64,000 nt of DNA from Gammaproteobacteria bacterium UBA7310 (GCA_002471665.1 DKQK01000071.1:62001-126000); one strand, 5' to 3'. Counted from the stretch's first letter, positions 51,782-61,390 are shown. Notes: generated by a model not told the origin, from the letters alone. Numbers and translations: made by a program.

Positions 51782-54079
51782 TTAATGTTGCTGGGCTTTG
51801 AACAATCGCAGACGATTGGCGTTGGTGACCACGGTCACCGATGAGAACGCCATCGCGGCCCCCGCCACCACTGGATTGAGCAGCACGTGAAAAAACGGGT
51901 ACAGCATGCCGGTGGCAAAGGTGACGCCAACCACATTGTAAATAAAGGCACCAAACAGGTTTTGCTTGATGTTGCGCAGGGTAGCCCTGCTCACGGCAAT
52001 GGCATCCGCCAATCCATGCAGGGACCCGCGCATCAGGGTAATGTCCGCGCTCTCAATGGCCACATCGGTTCCGGTGCCTATGGCAAAACCCACGTTTGCC
52101 TGTGCCAGAGCCGGGGCATCATTGATACCATCCCCGGTCATCCCCACGGTTTCCCCGGCAGCCTGCAGGGCTGTGATTTTGTCCGCCTTATCCTCGGGTT
52201 TCACTTCCGCCACAAATTCCTTGATTCCCACTTTGTGGGCGATGGCCTCGGCGGTGGCCCGATTGTCCCCCGTCAACATAATCACTCTCACCCCACGCTG
52301 TTGCAGACGCTTGATGGCAGCAACGGAATCCTCCTTGATGGGATCAGCCACTGCAATGACCGCCGCCAGGCGCTGGTCAACCGCCAGATACATGGGTGTT
52401 TTTGCCTCCGCCGCCAGTTGTTGGGCCTGCTCCCTGAATTCACCCAAATCAACTTGGCGTTCAGCCATGAGTTTCTCGTTACCGAACAGCAGGTGGCGCC
52501 CATCAAGTTCGCCTTCCACCCCCTGCCCCACGACGGCGTTAAACCGGGATACGCTGCCCACCTGCAGATTCCGTTCCCGAGCCGATTCCACAATGGCGGC
52601 AGCCAACGGATGCTCCGAGCCGGATTCCAGGCTGGCAGCCAACCCCAGTACTGATGCCTCGCTCTCACCCGCTACCACTCTGATATCCGTTACCTTGGGT
52701 GCCCCCTCAGTGATGGTGCCGGTTTTATCCAACACCATGGCGGTGATCTGGGACGCAGTCTGCAGGGACTCGCCATTACGAATCAGCACGCCAGCCTCCG
52801 CCGCCTTGCCGACACCCACCATGACCGACATGGGCGTGGCCAGGCCCAAAGCACAGGGGCAGGCAATGATCAACACGGTGGTGGCGGAAACCAGAGCGAA
52901 CGCCAGCGCCGGATCCGGGCCAAAATTAAGCCAGGCCAACGCGCTGATTACCGCAATGATCATGATGACCGGAACAAAGTAGCTGGATATCACATCCGCC
53001 ATACGCCCGATTGGAGGCTTGGAGTTCTGGGCCTGCTTTACCATACCGATAATGCGCGCCAGAGCGGTGTCTTTACCCACCCGGGTGGCCACGAACACGA
53101 TGGACCCGGTTTTGTTGAGCGTACCGGCCACCACGCTGTCACCACTGGTTTTTTCAACGGGCATGGGCTCCCCGGTCAACATGGATTCGTCCACCGAGGT
53201 ATGGCCCTCAACCACCTCGCCATCCACCGGAATTTTCTCACCGGGCCGAACCCTGATGCGATCGTCCTGCACCACCTCTTCATACGGCAGATCCGTTTCC
53301 TCACCATCACGGATAACCCTTGCGGTTTTCGGCTGCAGGCCGATAAGCCTTTTGATGGCTTCTGAGGTTTTGCCCCGGGCCCGGAGTTCCAACGCCAGCC
53401 CCAGGTTAATCAGCCCGATGATCATGGCAGTGGCTTCGAAATAGACATGGCGCGCCATCTCCGGAACCGCTTCTGGAAACACCACCACCACCATGGAATA
53501 TACCCAGGCCGTTCCGGTACCCAAGGCGATCAAGGTATCCATATTGGCGGAGTGATGGCGCAGGGATTGCCAGGCACCGATGAAGAAATGCCGGCCGGCA
53601 AAGACCATCACGCCAAGCGTCAACAGCCCCACCACCAACCAGGCCATACGCTGGGCGGCGGTGTTAATGCTCATATCACCGATAACCATGCCGTACAACA
53701 TCAATGGTACGCCCAGGCCCAACCCCAGGATCATTTCCCGTATGCGCTGCCGGTAGTAATCCCTTTCCGCCTGCTCTTTCTCCTGCAAGGCATCCTGCGA
53801 AGACGCACCGGGCATTACCCTGGCGTGATAACCGGCTTGCTCCACCGCCGCCACCAAGGCAGCGTCAGTGGCTTCACCACTCACCGTGACCACTCTTTCG
53901 GCAAAGTTCATGTGCGCCTGCCCAACACCGGGCACACCCTGCAGGGCATGCTCAATTTTACTCACACAACTGGCACAGCCCGCACCGTCGATGAGAAGCT
54001 CCCTGGTACGGGACGGCTTCTCCTCTGTGTGTGAATGCGCGCAGGTTGATTCAGCTTCCGGGGTTTCTGCCTGGTTCAT
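51782..54079 (-). CDS. copA: Cu(+) exporting P1B-type ATPase CopA
   Basis: From ATG 54079 (AGGAGG upstream; a TTG frame extends to 54118) the 765-aa protein has one N-terminal HMA domain with GCASC (Cys35/Cys38), preceded by a His-rich stretch (CAHSHTEE). CPCALGLATP is the copper-transport TM motif, DKTGTIT the phosphorylation site and MTGDGINDAPALAQA the hinge motif. It pumps Cu+ to the periplasm. It is in a five-gene minus-strand group with a cytochrome c and two metal-binding exported proteins. Confidence 0.96.
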   Translation of the reverse strand: MNQAETPEAESTCAHSHTEEKPSRTRELLIDGAGCASCVSKIEHALQGVPGVGQAHMNFAERVVTVSGEATDAALVAAVEQAGYHARVMPGASSQDALQEKEQAERDYYRQRIREMILGLGLGVPLMLYGMVIGDMSINTAAQRMAWLVVGLLTLGVMVFAGRHFFIGAWQSLRHHSANMDTLIALGTGTAWVYSMVVVVFPEAVPEMARHVYFEATAMIIGLINLGLALELRARGKTSEAIKRLIGLQPKTARVIRDGEETDLPYEEVVQDDRIRVRPGEKIPVDGEVVEGHTSVDESMLTGEPMPVEKTSGDSVVAGTLNKTGSIVFVATRVGKDTALARIIGMVKQAQNSKPPIGRMADVISSYFVPVIMIIAVISALAWLNFGPDPALAFALVSATTVLIIACPCALGLATPMSVMVGVGKAAEAGVLIRNGESLQTASQITAMVLDKTGTITEGAPKVTDIRVVAGESEASVLGLAASLESGSEHPLAAAIVESARERNLQVGSVSRFNAVVGQGVEGELDGRHLLFGNEKLMAERQVDLGEFREQAQQLAAEAKTPMYLAVDQRLAAVIAVADPIKEDSVAAIKRLQQRGVRVIMLTGDNRATAEAIAHKVGIKEFVAEVKPEDKADKITALQAAGETVGMTGDGINDAPALAQANVGFAIGTGTDVAIESADITLMRGSLHGLADAIAVSRATLRNIKQNLFGAFIYNVVGVTFATGMLYPFFHVLLNPVVAGAAMAFSSVTVVTNANRLRLFKAQQH

Positions 54080-54124
54080 GTTTATCGCCTCCTGTTGGTG
54101 GAGCGTCACTCTGAGCAACTTGCC

Positions 54125-54670
54125 TTAATGGTGTCCAGCGCCGGAACGTTCGGTACGGCTGGTAATGATCTGATACTGATCGGCAGTCAGGTCCGGCAAC
54201 CTTTGCAGGAACGCAACCATTGACCAGATACGGTCATCATCATGGGTGGGGCCCCAGGCCGGCATTGCCGACGCTTTGATGCCATGCTTGATGATCCAGA
54301 ACTGCCGCTGAAGTGCGAACGTTTCATCCATGGACCCGTGCTCTGCTTCTGTTAGGTTGGGTGGTGCCGGGTACAGGCCGATACTCATATCAGAGTTGTC
54401 CCGACCAGGCTGCAAGTGACAGGTGGAACACATTTCATTGTAGTCGGCGCCACCGGCCAGCAAACGCTCCGCGGAATCAAGGTCATCGGGTATGGCAATG
54501 TGCTCGGCGGCCCGGGCAACGGAGCGCTCCCGCAGGGTTTCCAACAACCAATAGGTGGCCCGATGGTGAGGCACATCGGCACCAATGGGGTAAATGCCGG
54601 AGTACAGGTAGAAAGCTCCACCTGCAACCGACAACATAAATAACGTTAGAATCAGCTTAATGCATTTCAT
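54125..54670 (-). CDS. monohaem c-type cytochrome, membrane-anchored
   Basis: From ATG 54670 the 181-aa protein starts with a TM helix (KLILTLFMLSVAGGAFYLY) and has one haem site, CSTCH at 81-85. Met136 in KASAMPAWG is the likely sixth ligand, and DDRIWSMVAFLQRLPDLT is the cytochrome c C-terminal helix. Haem-bearing class I cytochromes linked to copper ATPases recur in copper clusters. It overlaps the upstream Met/His-rich gene by 14 bases. Electron partner unknown. Confidence 0.85.
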   Translation of the reverse strand: MKCIKLILTLFMLSVAGGAFYLYSGIYPIGADVPHHRATYWLLETLRERSVARAAEHIAIPDDLDSAERLLAGGADYNEMCSTCHLQPGRDNSDMSIGLYPAPPNLTEAEHGSMDETFALQRQFWIIKHGIKASAMPAWGPTHDDDRIWSMVAFLQRLPDLTADQYQIITSRTERSGAGHH

Positions 54671-54992
54671 GATGACCATCCGCTTTGCCATCGGAATGCA
54701 TGGAGCTGCCATTGCCATGAGCTTCGCCGTGACCGTCACCGTGCTCCGCATCACCTGCGGCAGCATGATCGTCAGCGCCGTGCATCTGATCCTCGCACTG
54801 TTTCATCATGGCCATCATGACCGGATCCCCGGATTGCATTTTTTCCTTGTCCATTTTGCTCATTGCCTGGCAATTGGGTTTTTCCTTCGATTTTTTGTGC
54901 ATGGACGGATCATGGGCATAAGCGGTCACCGCAACACCCGGCAGGATGATCGCTACAAGCACGGCGGCCTTGGTTCGATTGAATATATTCAT
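54657..54992 (-). CDS. periplasmic Met/His-rich metal-binding protein
   Basis: A protein of 111 aa with a signal peptide ending AYAHD near residue 26. The mature chain is extremely rich in Met, His, Asp and Lys (SGDPVMMAMMKQC, then HGADDHAAAGDAEHGDGHGEAHG), typical of copper- or zinc-buffering proteins. No domain family is evident. It precedes the cytochrome c gene with a 14-base overlap. Probable role: binding copper in the periplasm (inference from composition and context). Confidence 0.7.
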   Translation of the reverse strand: MNIFNRTKAAVLVAIILPGVAVTAYAHDPSMHKKSKEKPNCQAMSKMDKEKMQSGDPVMMAMMKQCEDQMHGADDHAAAGDAEHGDGHGEAHGNGSSMHSDGKADGHHEMH

Positions 54993-55145
54993 GGTGATTT
55001 CCTCACGTTAAGGTGAAATAGTACAACGTCATTCAGTATGCGATGGGCACGGAACGCCGGCAGGCAAACACCGCCACCGCCATTTGTTCAGAAATTCAGC
55101 GATATACAGGTCTTTCCAGTGATTTTGGACGGACCTGTCCTGGGG

Positions 55146-55523
55146 TCATGACAATATCGGCGGGCGATACAACACGGAGGGAGTCAGGCTATGATAAACA
55201 CGGTGATCATAAGAATGGGTGATGACAGGGGGAATCTCCAGCATCCATGCCATCTGATGCTGTACCAGGGTATGACAACCCAGGACACCGCAGCACTGCA
55301 GATCGGCACAGTGTTCCGCTGCCGCCTGAGCATCATGATGAGCATCGCCCGCGATGCCATGGTCATGGGCCACCACCCCCTGCTCTGAATCAGCAGGGTG
55401 CACTGCCGGATTAAACCCATGATGGGGCTCAACCCCACTGGCAGCCACGACAATACCCGCCTGCTGCAACACCAGGAAAACCAGCAATAAACGGGCTATT
55501 AATCCTTTCTTGGAAGCACTCAT
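55146..55523 (-). CDS. His-rich exported protein upstream of copper genes
   Basis: A protein of 125 aa with an N-terminal signal-like segment (RLLLVFLVLQQAGIVVAASG). The middle holds clustered His and Cys (HDHGIAGDAHHDAQ, CADLQCCGVLGCH), plausible metal ligands; the C-terminus is His/Tyr-rich (THSYDHRVYHSLTPS). It is shaped like DUF2946/CopL-type small metal-response proteins. Same strand as the copper cluster, 154 bases upstream. Function inferred only. Confidence 0.6.
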   Translation of the reverse strand: MSASKKGLIARLLLVFLVLQQAGIVVAASGVEPHHGFNPAVHPADSEQGVVAHDHGIAGDAHHDAQAAAEHCADLQCCGVLGCHTLVQHQMAWMLEIPPVITHSYDHRVYHSLTPSVLYRPPILS

Positions 55524-55687
55524 TGTGACACAGCCATCAATCGGCGAATCAGATTCATAGACTTCATTCTAAATAACAAGCGGTCGATCTGACAACTGTT
55601 CTTCTCCAGCATCCATGCCGGAAGCTGAAAAGGCCCGCCACAATCCAACGGGGGCCGTGGCTGTGCCACGACCCGGACCAATGAAAA

Positions 55688-56521
55688 TCAGGTGGCCTTC
55701 TGGAACAGATGCACATCGCGCTGGGGAAAGGGAATGCTGATATTGGCGTTATCCAGCGCCGGCTTGATGCGTTTATTGAGATCGAAGAACACCGGCCAGT
55801 AATCAGCGTTTTTCACCCAGGCTCTGATGGTAAGGTCGATGGAGCTGTCGCCATATCCGGTGACACCGATAAAGGGCGGCGGATCGCTCAGGACTCTGGA
55901 TTCTTCACCGATCATCTTGAACAACGCTGTTTCCGCGTCTTCGAAACGGTTGTGGTAACTGATCCCCACCGACAGCTCGACCCGGCGTACCTCGTCCATG
56001 GTGTAATTCACCAGATTGCCGTTGGCCAAGGGGCCATTAGGCAGAATGACGTGCCGGCTGTCCATGGTGCGCAGGAAGGTATAGAAGATATCGATGGATT
56101 CAACAAAGCCCTCTTCACCATTGGTTTTGATGTAATCACCCACCTTGTAGGGCTTAAAAAACAGAATCAGCACACCACCGGCAAAGTTGGTCAGGCTACC
56201 CTGCAGGGCCAGACCAATGGCCAGACCCGCCGCACCCAACATGGCGATAAAGGACGTGGTCTGCACGCCGATCATGGAAATCACGGAAATCAACAAACAG
56301 GCTTTTAAGACAATGCTCAGAATGGTGGTAAGCCAACGCTGCAGGGACACATCCAGGCTGCGCTTTTCCAGTACAAATCCAATCCCTTTGCTCATCATAT
56401 TGATAAGCCACAATCCAACAATCAACGTGACAATGGCCAGTATAAGCTTGGGTGCATACAGCATCACCATCTCTACGGCCTTGTCCATCAGTGGTTGCAG
56501 GTCCAGATTTTCCATGTCCAT
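55688..56521 (-). CDS. mscS: small-conductance mechanosensitive channel MscS
   Basis: A protein of 277 aa, near E. coli MscS in length. Three TM helices: LILAIVTLIVGLWLINMM, LTTILSIVLKACLLISVISM and the pore helix AAGLAIGLALQGSLTNFAGG with the Ala/Gly packing. LFFKPYKVGDYI and GFVESIDIFYTFLRTMDSRHVILPNG mark the beta domain. It releases solutes on osmotic downshift, which suits an organism with an osmolyte operon. An internal ATG two codons on is an alternative start. Confidence 0.93.
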   Translation of the reverse strand: MDMENLDLQPLMDKAVEMVMLYAPKLILAIVTLIVGLWLINMMSKGIGFVLEKRSLDVSLQRWLTTILSIVLKACLLISVISMIGVQTTSFIAMLGAAGLAIGLALQGSLTNFAGGVLILFFKPYKVGDYIKTNGEEGFVESIDIFYTFLRTMDSRHVILPNGPLANGNLVNYTMDEVRRVELSVGISYHNRFEDAETALFKMIGEESRVLSDPPPFIGVTGYGDSSIDLTIRAWVKNADYWPVFFDLNKRIKPALDNANISIPFPQRDVHLFQKAT

Positions 56522-56572
56522 GGGTTTTGCCTCTTCTCGGTTGATAAGATTAATCTGTTATAAAACTGGCCT

Positions 56573-57025
56573 TCAGCGCTTTAGATCCAGTAGTTGCCGC
56601 CGGTATACCAAGGCGTCCTCCCGTTGATCACCGGCCGGATAGTAATGCCGGCGCCCCCCCACCTGCTGGAATCCATGACGTTCATAGAGTTTAATCGCCG
56701 GATCATTACTGACGCGGACTTCAAGAAAGGCATCTTCCGCCCCCAGATCGGAGGCCGCGGCCAGGGCATGCTCCAACAGCCTGCGGCCGCAGCCCTTGCC
56801 CTGGTGGTTCGGATCAACACATATATTCAGAATATGGCACTCCCCTGCCGTCACCAGGACCACAATGTAGCCCAGGATCCTATCCTGCTCACTCAAGTGA
56901 TAGCACAGATGGCCATTACGCAGGCTGTCGACGAACATGCCTTCGCTCCAGGGCCAGGGATAGGCCCGTTGCTCGATTTCCAACACCTGAGGCAAATGAC
57001 GGAAACCCAGCAAACCCAATGTCAT
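56573..57025 (-). CDS. rimI: ribosomal protein S18 alanine N-acetyltransferase
   Basis: From ATG 57025 (MTLGLLGFRHLPQVLEIEQRAYPWPW), 150 aa. A GTG nine bases earlier is in frame but the ATG gives the family-typical start. QGKGCGRRLLEHAL is the acetyl-CoA loop and AFLEVRVSNDPAIKLYERHGF closes the fold, with Glu and Tyr usual in RimI. It acetylates the N-terminus of ribosomal S18. It lies just after the HolD-like gene, the order known in pseudomonads. Confidence 0.9.
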   Translation of the reverse strand: MTLGLLGFRHLPQVLEIEQRAYPWPWSEGMFVDSLRNGHLCYHLSEQDRILGYIVVLVTAGECHILNICVDPNHQGKGCGRRLLEHALAAASDLGAEDAFLEVRVSNDPAIKLYERHGFQQVGGRRHYYPAGDQREDALVYRRQLLDLKR

Positions 57026-57038
57026 GCCGAGCACTCTG

Positions 57039-57881
57039 TTATGGGTTCGTTAGAAACGGGAAAACTGTGCTCCAGAATGCGGCCTTGTGCCGCCAATCCT
57101 GTCGCATTTCAGCCAGAGAATAGGTTGCCAGTGAATCCGCCTCCCCGGCATCAGGCAACGCAAAAATCTGCCCTGGGGAGGTGTCGGCCAGCACGGTGGT
57201 TGCCTTCATCCCCAAAAAAACATTACGACTCACGGTCGGCGCACTGGCGATAAAACCCAGCAGCCCGTCCCGGGCGGCTTGTGCATCGGCGGCAATACGG
57301 GGGTTCGTCACCATCGGCCAGCGATACAGTTTTGCGCCAAATGAATCCAGACCCTGAGGCTGCCCCAGCAATATCAGTAAATCCGTCACCATGCGGTGCT
57401 CCACCGCCGACAACCCCGGAGCATCCGCCAACTCCAGCTCCACAAACAGACGATACCGGTCGGTTACGGTGATCACCGCCAGCGCAAACTGTTGCACCCT
57501 GGCTTGCGGTTTGGTAACCGGTTGCGTTGCCACCTCAGTTTCCAGATTCAGTTTACTGAGATCCAAACGCGGAACCGTTTCCTCTGCTTCGGTTACCCCA
57601 CCTGCAGGGGTTTGCGGTGGTGTTTGTGGCCCGGCCGGCTGCTGGGCGGTTTGGCCCTGAACCTGATCCCGCTGGTCCGCTGGGTTGGATTGAAGCCCGT
57701 GTTGGAGCGCCTGCGCCGCCGTATGATCACCCTTAGCATCATGAGTAGCGTCAGGTTCGGGCCAGATCTGTTCCGGTGCCAACACCGGCAGTTGTTGAGC
57801 CCCCGCAATGGGGTTCAAGGCAACATACTGGGTGATACCCAGTGCATTCAAGTAAGCGAGTCGATCCGCTTCCAGCATCAT
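57039..57881 (-). CDS. holD: HolD-like DNA polymerase III psi subunit candidate
   Basis: A protein of 280 aa, much longer than E. coli psi (137 aa), but the start RLAYLNALGITQYVALNPIAGA matches the HolD N-terminal pattern (LGITQ). The C-terminal half (LLGFIASAPTVSRNV..., DWRHKAAFWSTVFPF) recalls the rest of psi. Between them lies a Pro/Gln/Ala-rich linker that lengthens it. Location next to rimI, as for the psi gene in Pseudomonas aeruginosa, supports this. The leuA stop ends at 57882 and this ATG is 57881. Not proven by motif alone. Confidence 0.6.
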   Translation of the reverse strand: MMLEADRLAYLNALGITQYVALNPIAGAQQLPVLAPEQIWPEPDATHDAKGDHTAAQALQHGLQSNPADQRDQVQGQTAQQPAGPQTPPQTPAGGVTEAEETVPRLDLSKLNLETEVATQPVTKPQARVQQFALAVITVTDRYRLFVELELADAPGLSAVEHRMVTDLLILLGQPQGLDSFGAKLYRWPMVTNPRIAADAQAARDGLLGFIASAPTVSRNVFLGMKATTVLADTSPGQIFALPDAGEADSLATYSLAEMRQDWRHKAAFWSTVFPFLTNP

Positions 57882-59432
57882 TTAAACACCAGCGGTTTGT
57901 GGATGTGCCTTTTGACTGTCGGCACTGAGCAGATTCAGGGCATTCAAATAGGCTTTGGCAGAAGCGGCAACGATGTCGATATCCGAGCCGTGTCCATTCA
58001 CAATGCGCCCCCCTTTCTCTAACCGCACTGTCACCTCCCCCTGGGAATCCGTGCCACTGGTGATGGCACTGACGTTATACAACTCCAGGCTGGTGCCACT
58101 GTTAACAATGCGTTCGATGGCTTTGAAGGTGGCATCAACCGGCCCTGCCCCTTCACTTGAAGAGCGCTGCTCCTCACCGCCGATGGTCAGCACAATGCTG
58201 GCGTTGGGTATTTCACCCGTCTGTGAGCACACCGCCAACGACACCAAGGCAAACTGTTCATTTTCAGCCGCCTTCTGGGTATCGCTGACCAGGGCCTGGA
58301 TATCCTCATCGAAAATTTCGTGCTTCTTGTCCGCCAGATCCTTAAAGCGCTGAAAGGCATCGTTGAGCGCCTGTTCAGATTTAAGATCAATACCCAATTC
58401 CTCCAGCCTGGAACGGAAAGCGTTGCGGCCGGAGTGCTTGCCCAACACCATGCGATTGGCATTCCAGCCAACGTCTTCGGCTTTCATAATCTCGTAGGTT
58501 TCGCGGAATTTAATCACCCCGTCCTGGTGAATGCCGGATTCGTGGGCAAACGCATTGGCACCCACAATGGCTTTGTTGGGCTGCACCGGGAACCCGGTGA
58601 TCGATGACACCAGACGCGAGGCAGGAACAATTTCCCGGGTATTAATGTTGGTATCGATATGAAAGAAATCGGCACGGGTTTTTACCGCCATCACGATCTC
58701 TTCCAGGGCCGCGTTCCCGGCCCGCTCACCCAGACCATTGATGGTGCACTCCACCTGACGGGCACCGTTGGTGACCGCAGCCAGCGAGTTGGCCACGGCC
58801 AGGCCCAGGTCGTTGTGGCAATGCACCGAGAACACGGCTTTATCGGCATTGGGAATGCGTTCCATCAACTGGCGGATGGTTTCACCATACTGATGGGGCA
58901 TGGCATAACCCACTGTGTCCGGGATATTGATGGTGCGGGCACCGGCATCAATGGCAGCCTCAATCACGCGGCACAGAAAATCCAGTTCCGATCGGCCGGC
59001 ATCCTCACAGGAGAACTCCACATCATCACAGCGGCTGCGGGCGCGCTTGACCGCTTTCACGGCCTGTTCCAGCACCTGCTCCGGTGTCATCCGCAGTTTG
59101 TACTCCATGTGGATGGGTGAGGTGGCAATAAATGTGTGGATACGGCCGGCATTGGCGTTTTTAAGCGCTTCTCCGGCTCGGTCGATATCCGCATCCACCG
59201 CTCTGGCCAACGAACACACCCGGCTTTCTTTAATGGTATCGGCAACCGCCTTGACGGACTCAAAATCCCCCTGGCTGGCGATGGCGAAACCGGCCTCAAT
59301 CACATCCACCTGCATCCGCTCCAGTGCCTTAGCGATGCGCAGCTTTTCTTCCTGGGTCATGGAGGCCCCAGGGCTTTGCTCGCCATCACGCAAGGTGGTA
59401 TCGAATATGATGAGGGTATCGTTGGCGCTCAT
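57882..59432 (-). CDS. leuA: 2-isopropylmalate synthase
   Basis: The start at ATG 59432 (TTGGAGAG upstream) gives 516 aa, in line with type-1 IPMS; a TTG at 59501 adds 23 Ala/Met-rich residues from a repeat. IIFDTTLRDGEQSPG and FSVHCHNDLGLAVANSLAA give the metal site (Asp and HxH), and the C-terminal regulatory domain ends in LLSADSQ. It begins leucine synthesis; leucine probably inhibits it. No other leu gene is present. Confidence 0.96.
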   Translation of the reverse strand: MSANDTLIIFDTTLRDGEQSPGASMTQEEKLRIAKALERMQVDVIEAGFAIASQGDFESVKAVADTIKESRVCSLARAVDADIDRAGEALKNANAGRIHTFIATSPIHMEYKLRMTPEQVLEQAVKAVKRARSRCDDVEFSCEDAGRSELDFLCRVIEAAIDAGARTINIPDTVGYAMPHQYGETIRQLMERIPNADKAVFSVHCHNDLGLAVANSLAAVTNGARQVECTINGLGERAGNAALEEIVMAVKTRADFFHIDTNINTREIVPASRLVSSITGFPVQPNKAIVGANAFAHESGIHQDGVIKFRETYEIMKAEDVGWNANRMVLGKHSGRNAFRSRLEELGIDLKSEQALNDAFQRFKDLADKKHEIFDEDIQALVSDTQKAAENEQFALVSLAVCSQTGEIPNASIVLTIGGEEQRSSSEGAGPVDATFKAIERIVNSGTSLELYNVSAITSGTDSQGEVTVRLEKGGRIVNGHGSDIDIVAASAKAYLNALNLLSADSQKAHPQTAGV

Positions 59433-59445
59433 GCTGCTCTCCAAT

Positions 59446-59472
59446 GCGGCCATCGCGGCCATCGCGGCCATC
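59446..59472. repeat. three perfect 9-bp tandem repeats upstream of leuA
   Basis: GCGGCCATC occurs three times in direct succession, just upstream of the leuA ATG. It may alter leader translation, or reflect slippage. Confidence 0.8.
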
Positions 59473-59602
59473 GTAATGGCTTCGGCCGCGTTAAAAATCA
59501 ATCAAAAAAGATCCGGCTAAATCCCCTGTATAATGATCCCGATTGGGTTGAATCTCAACCTGACGGGTTTTTGGGGCGCCTAACTATAACCAACTTTGCA
59601 AC

Positions 59603-61390
59603 TCAGGGTAACCCGGTATTGGAGCGCAGAAAGACGATCGCCTCATCCGCCAATACCCGGCCCGGAACCGATTCCGCAATAACCTGTTTTTTGCCGTTAT
59701 GCCACACCCTCAGCTGGAACCAGTTGCGGATGCGGTTCCCGTTGCCGTAACTGCTGTTTTTGTGCGCTTGCAACTGCGTCACATCCTGCAGGGCAATGGT
59801 TTTACGAAAGATCTCGCGCCCCAGAAAGAGACGCCGTACATGCAGATTGTGGCGATCGATGGCGGTGTCCAGCCGCGTCATGGGCGTCAGAACGCAAGCC
59901 AGCAATATCAACAGGCCCAGGCCACCGAAGACCGTGCAGAACATCAGTTTTACCGGTATTTCGATCAGGCCCGGCCCCATCTCGGCAAACCCGATACCAA
60001 TACCCACAGCCAGAAAAATCGCCCCAAACACTGCCCCCATGATCGAGCCGGCCAGCTCTCGGCCATAATCCGAATGCAGGAACAGCGTTTCTCCTTTTTG
60101 CTCAATATTGAGAACCTGCGCCAACTGTTGCGAGCGCTGCATTTGTTGCTTCCGCTCACGACCGGCGATGCGGATGCGGCTTTTTCCCGCACCCTGCTGC
60201 ACCGGAATCTCGAAATCCAGCGCCAGATCCAACCCCGGAATGTCCGCGGCCACATGCACCTTCCAGTGGTGCCAGTTGCTGGATTGGGCCTGGGATGAGG
60301 GCAGCTCCGCTGGCACGTCGAACACAAAGCGGATACGGGTTTTGCCTGCCTCCTGAGCCCCCCGGACTGTCAGCGCATCCTGCCACTCAACACTGGTTGA
60401 GATACGCTTTTGACCCTTGCTGTTGCGGGTTTCCCTGGAATGCAGGCACTCCAGGCGCACTTCACATTGGGTATTCAGGGGCAGGGCTTTGCTTAACAGA
60501 ATTTCGCCACCCACCTGACCGCCCGCCTGCCCCGGATTCGGATCCAACTGCAGGCGGGATCGGCCATAACGCCGATTTAAAATGGTGCCTTTGATGGCCA
60601 GCCACAGCAGGAACAACCCCACCGCCGGAAACAATAGTACGATCAGCACCAGATAATCTTCTGTGCCGTGCACGGACTGGAGTTCATCCCAGACCGCTAT
60701 GCAGGCCGGGAACGAAATCAGATTCCAGATCACGGCAAACAGCCACATGGCCCAGACACCGGTAGCGGCCCCAGGTGCAATGGGTTCCCGCGTACTGAAA
60801 TCCAGAACGGCGCCGCCTGACTCCGCCACTGCACCATCCCCGCTCACGTCCGGCTGCCGCGCTTTACTGAACAACCCGGCGGCGAGCAAACCACCCCCTA
60901 TCAAGGTGAACACTACCGCGAATGCTGCCTGCATTGCCATCAGTCCCCAGCGCAGGTCGGGGTCCAGTAGTGCTTGATCGGGCCGCTCAGGATCATACCA
61001 GACCGTAAGGGGCTTCCCGGAACTCTGGATACGCCGCAACCGTTGCTCCCACTGCTGGTGGTAATCGCCAATGTTATCCTTACCACTGTGAATACCGACC
61101 CTGGCGGCTTCGTAGTCACGGCCATTCACTTCATAACGAAAGCGAGCCTTGATTTCATAGGTGGTGCCCCCCTCACTGGAACGGGAGCTGTCCAAACGAT
61201 AGGAAACCAACTGGCCCGCTGTGGATTGCCAGTGGCTCACCTCCATCCAGGTGGCAATCTCCGGCCAGACTTTGAAGTAGCCAAACCCAAGACCGAACCC
61301 CAGAAAGGGCAATCCGAATAGTGCCAACAGCACGCTCCCTTTCATCGTCTTAGCACCTGTAATGGCCCCCGGCTTCCATCTGCTGCCCAT
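59603..61390 (-). CDS. DUF3592 domain membrane protein
   Basis: A protein of 595 aa with TM helices near the start (LLALFGLPFLGFGLGFGYF), around 155-175 (MAMQAAFAVVFTLIGGGLLAAG), 220 and 245, and a pair near 460-500. WQSTAGQLVSYRLDS followed by RRIQSSGKPLTVWYDPERPDQALLD is the DUF3592 extracytoplasmic signature. A second beta-rich part (LNTQCEVRLECLHSRETRN...) sits between TM pairs. Function unknown. Starts at 61390 and 61345 are both plausible. Confidence 0.8.
   Translation of the reverse strand: MGSRWKPGAITGAKTMKGSVLLALFGLPFLGFGLGFGYFKVWPEIATWMEVSHWQSTAGQLVSYRLDSSRSSEGGTTYEIKARFRYEVNGRDYEAARVGIHSGKDNIGDYHQQWEQRLRRIQSSGKPLTVWYDPERPDQALLDPDLRWGLMAMQAAFAVVFTLIGGGLLAAGLFSKARQPDVSGDGAVAESGGAVLDFSTREPIAPGAATGVWAMWLFAVIWNLISFPACIAVWDELQSVHGTEDYLVLIVLLFPAVGLFLLWLAIKGTILNRRYGRSRLQLDPNPGQAGGQVGGEILLSKALPLNTQCEVRLECLHSRETRNSKGQKRISTSVEWQDALTVRGAQEAGKTRIRFVFDVPAELPSSQAQSSNWHHWKVHVAADIPGLDLALDFEIPVQQGAGKSRIRIAGRERKQQMQRSQQLAQVLNIEQKGETLFLHSDYGRELAGSIMGAVFGAIFLAVGIGIGFAEMGPGLIEIPVKLMFCTVFGGLGLLILLACVLTPMTRLDTAIDRHNLHVRRLFLGREIFRKTIALQDVTQLQAHKNSSYGNGNRIRNWFQLRVWHNGKKQVIAESVPGRVLADEAIVFLRSNTGLP

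Noticed and set aside
55656..55670. Hairpin CGTGGC-TGT-GCCACG near mscS end
   Set aside because: A six-base stem without a T-tract is too weak to call a terminator.
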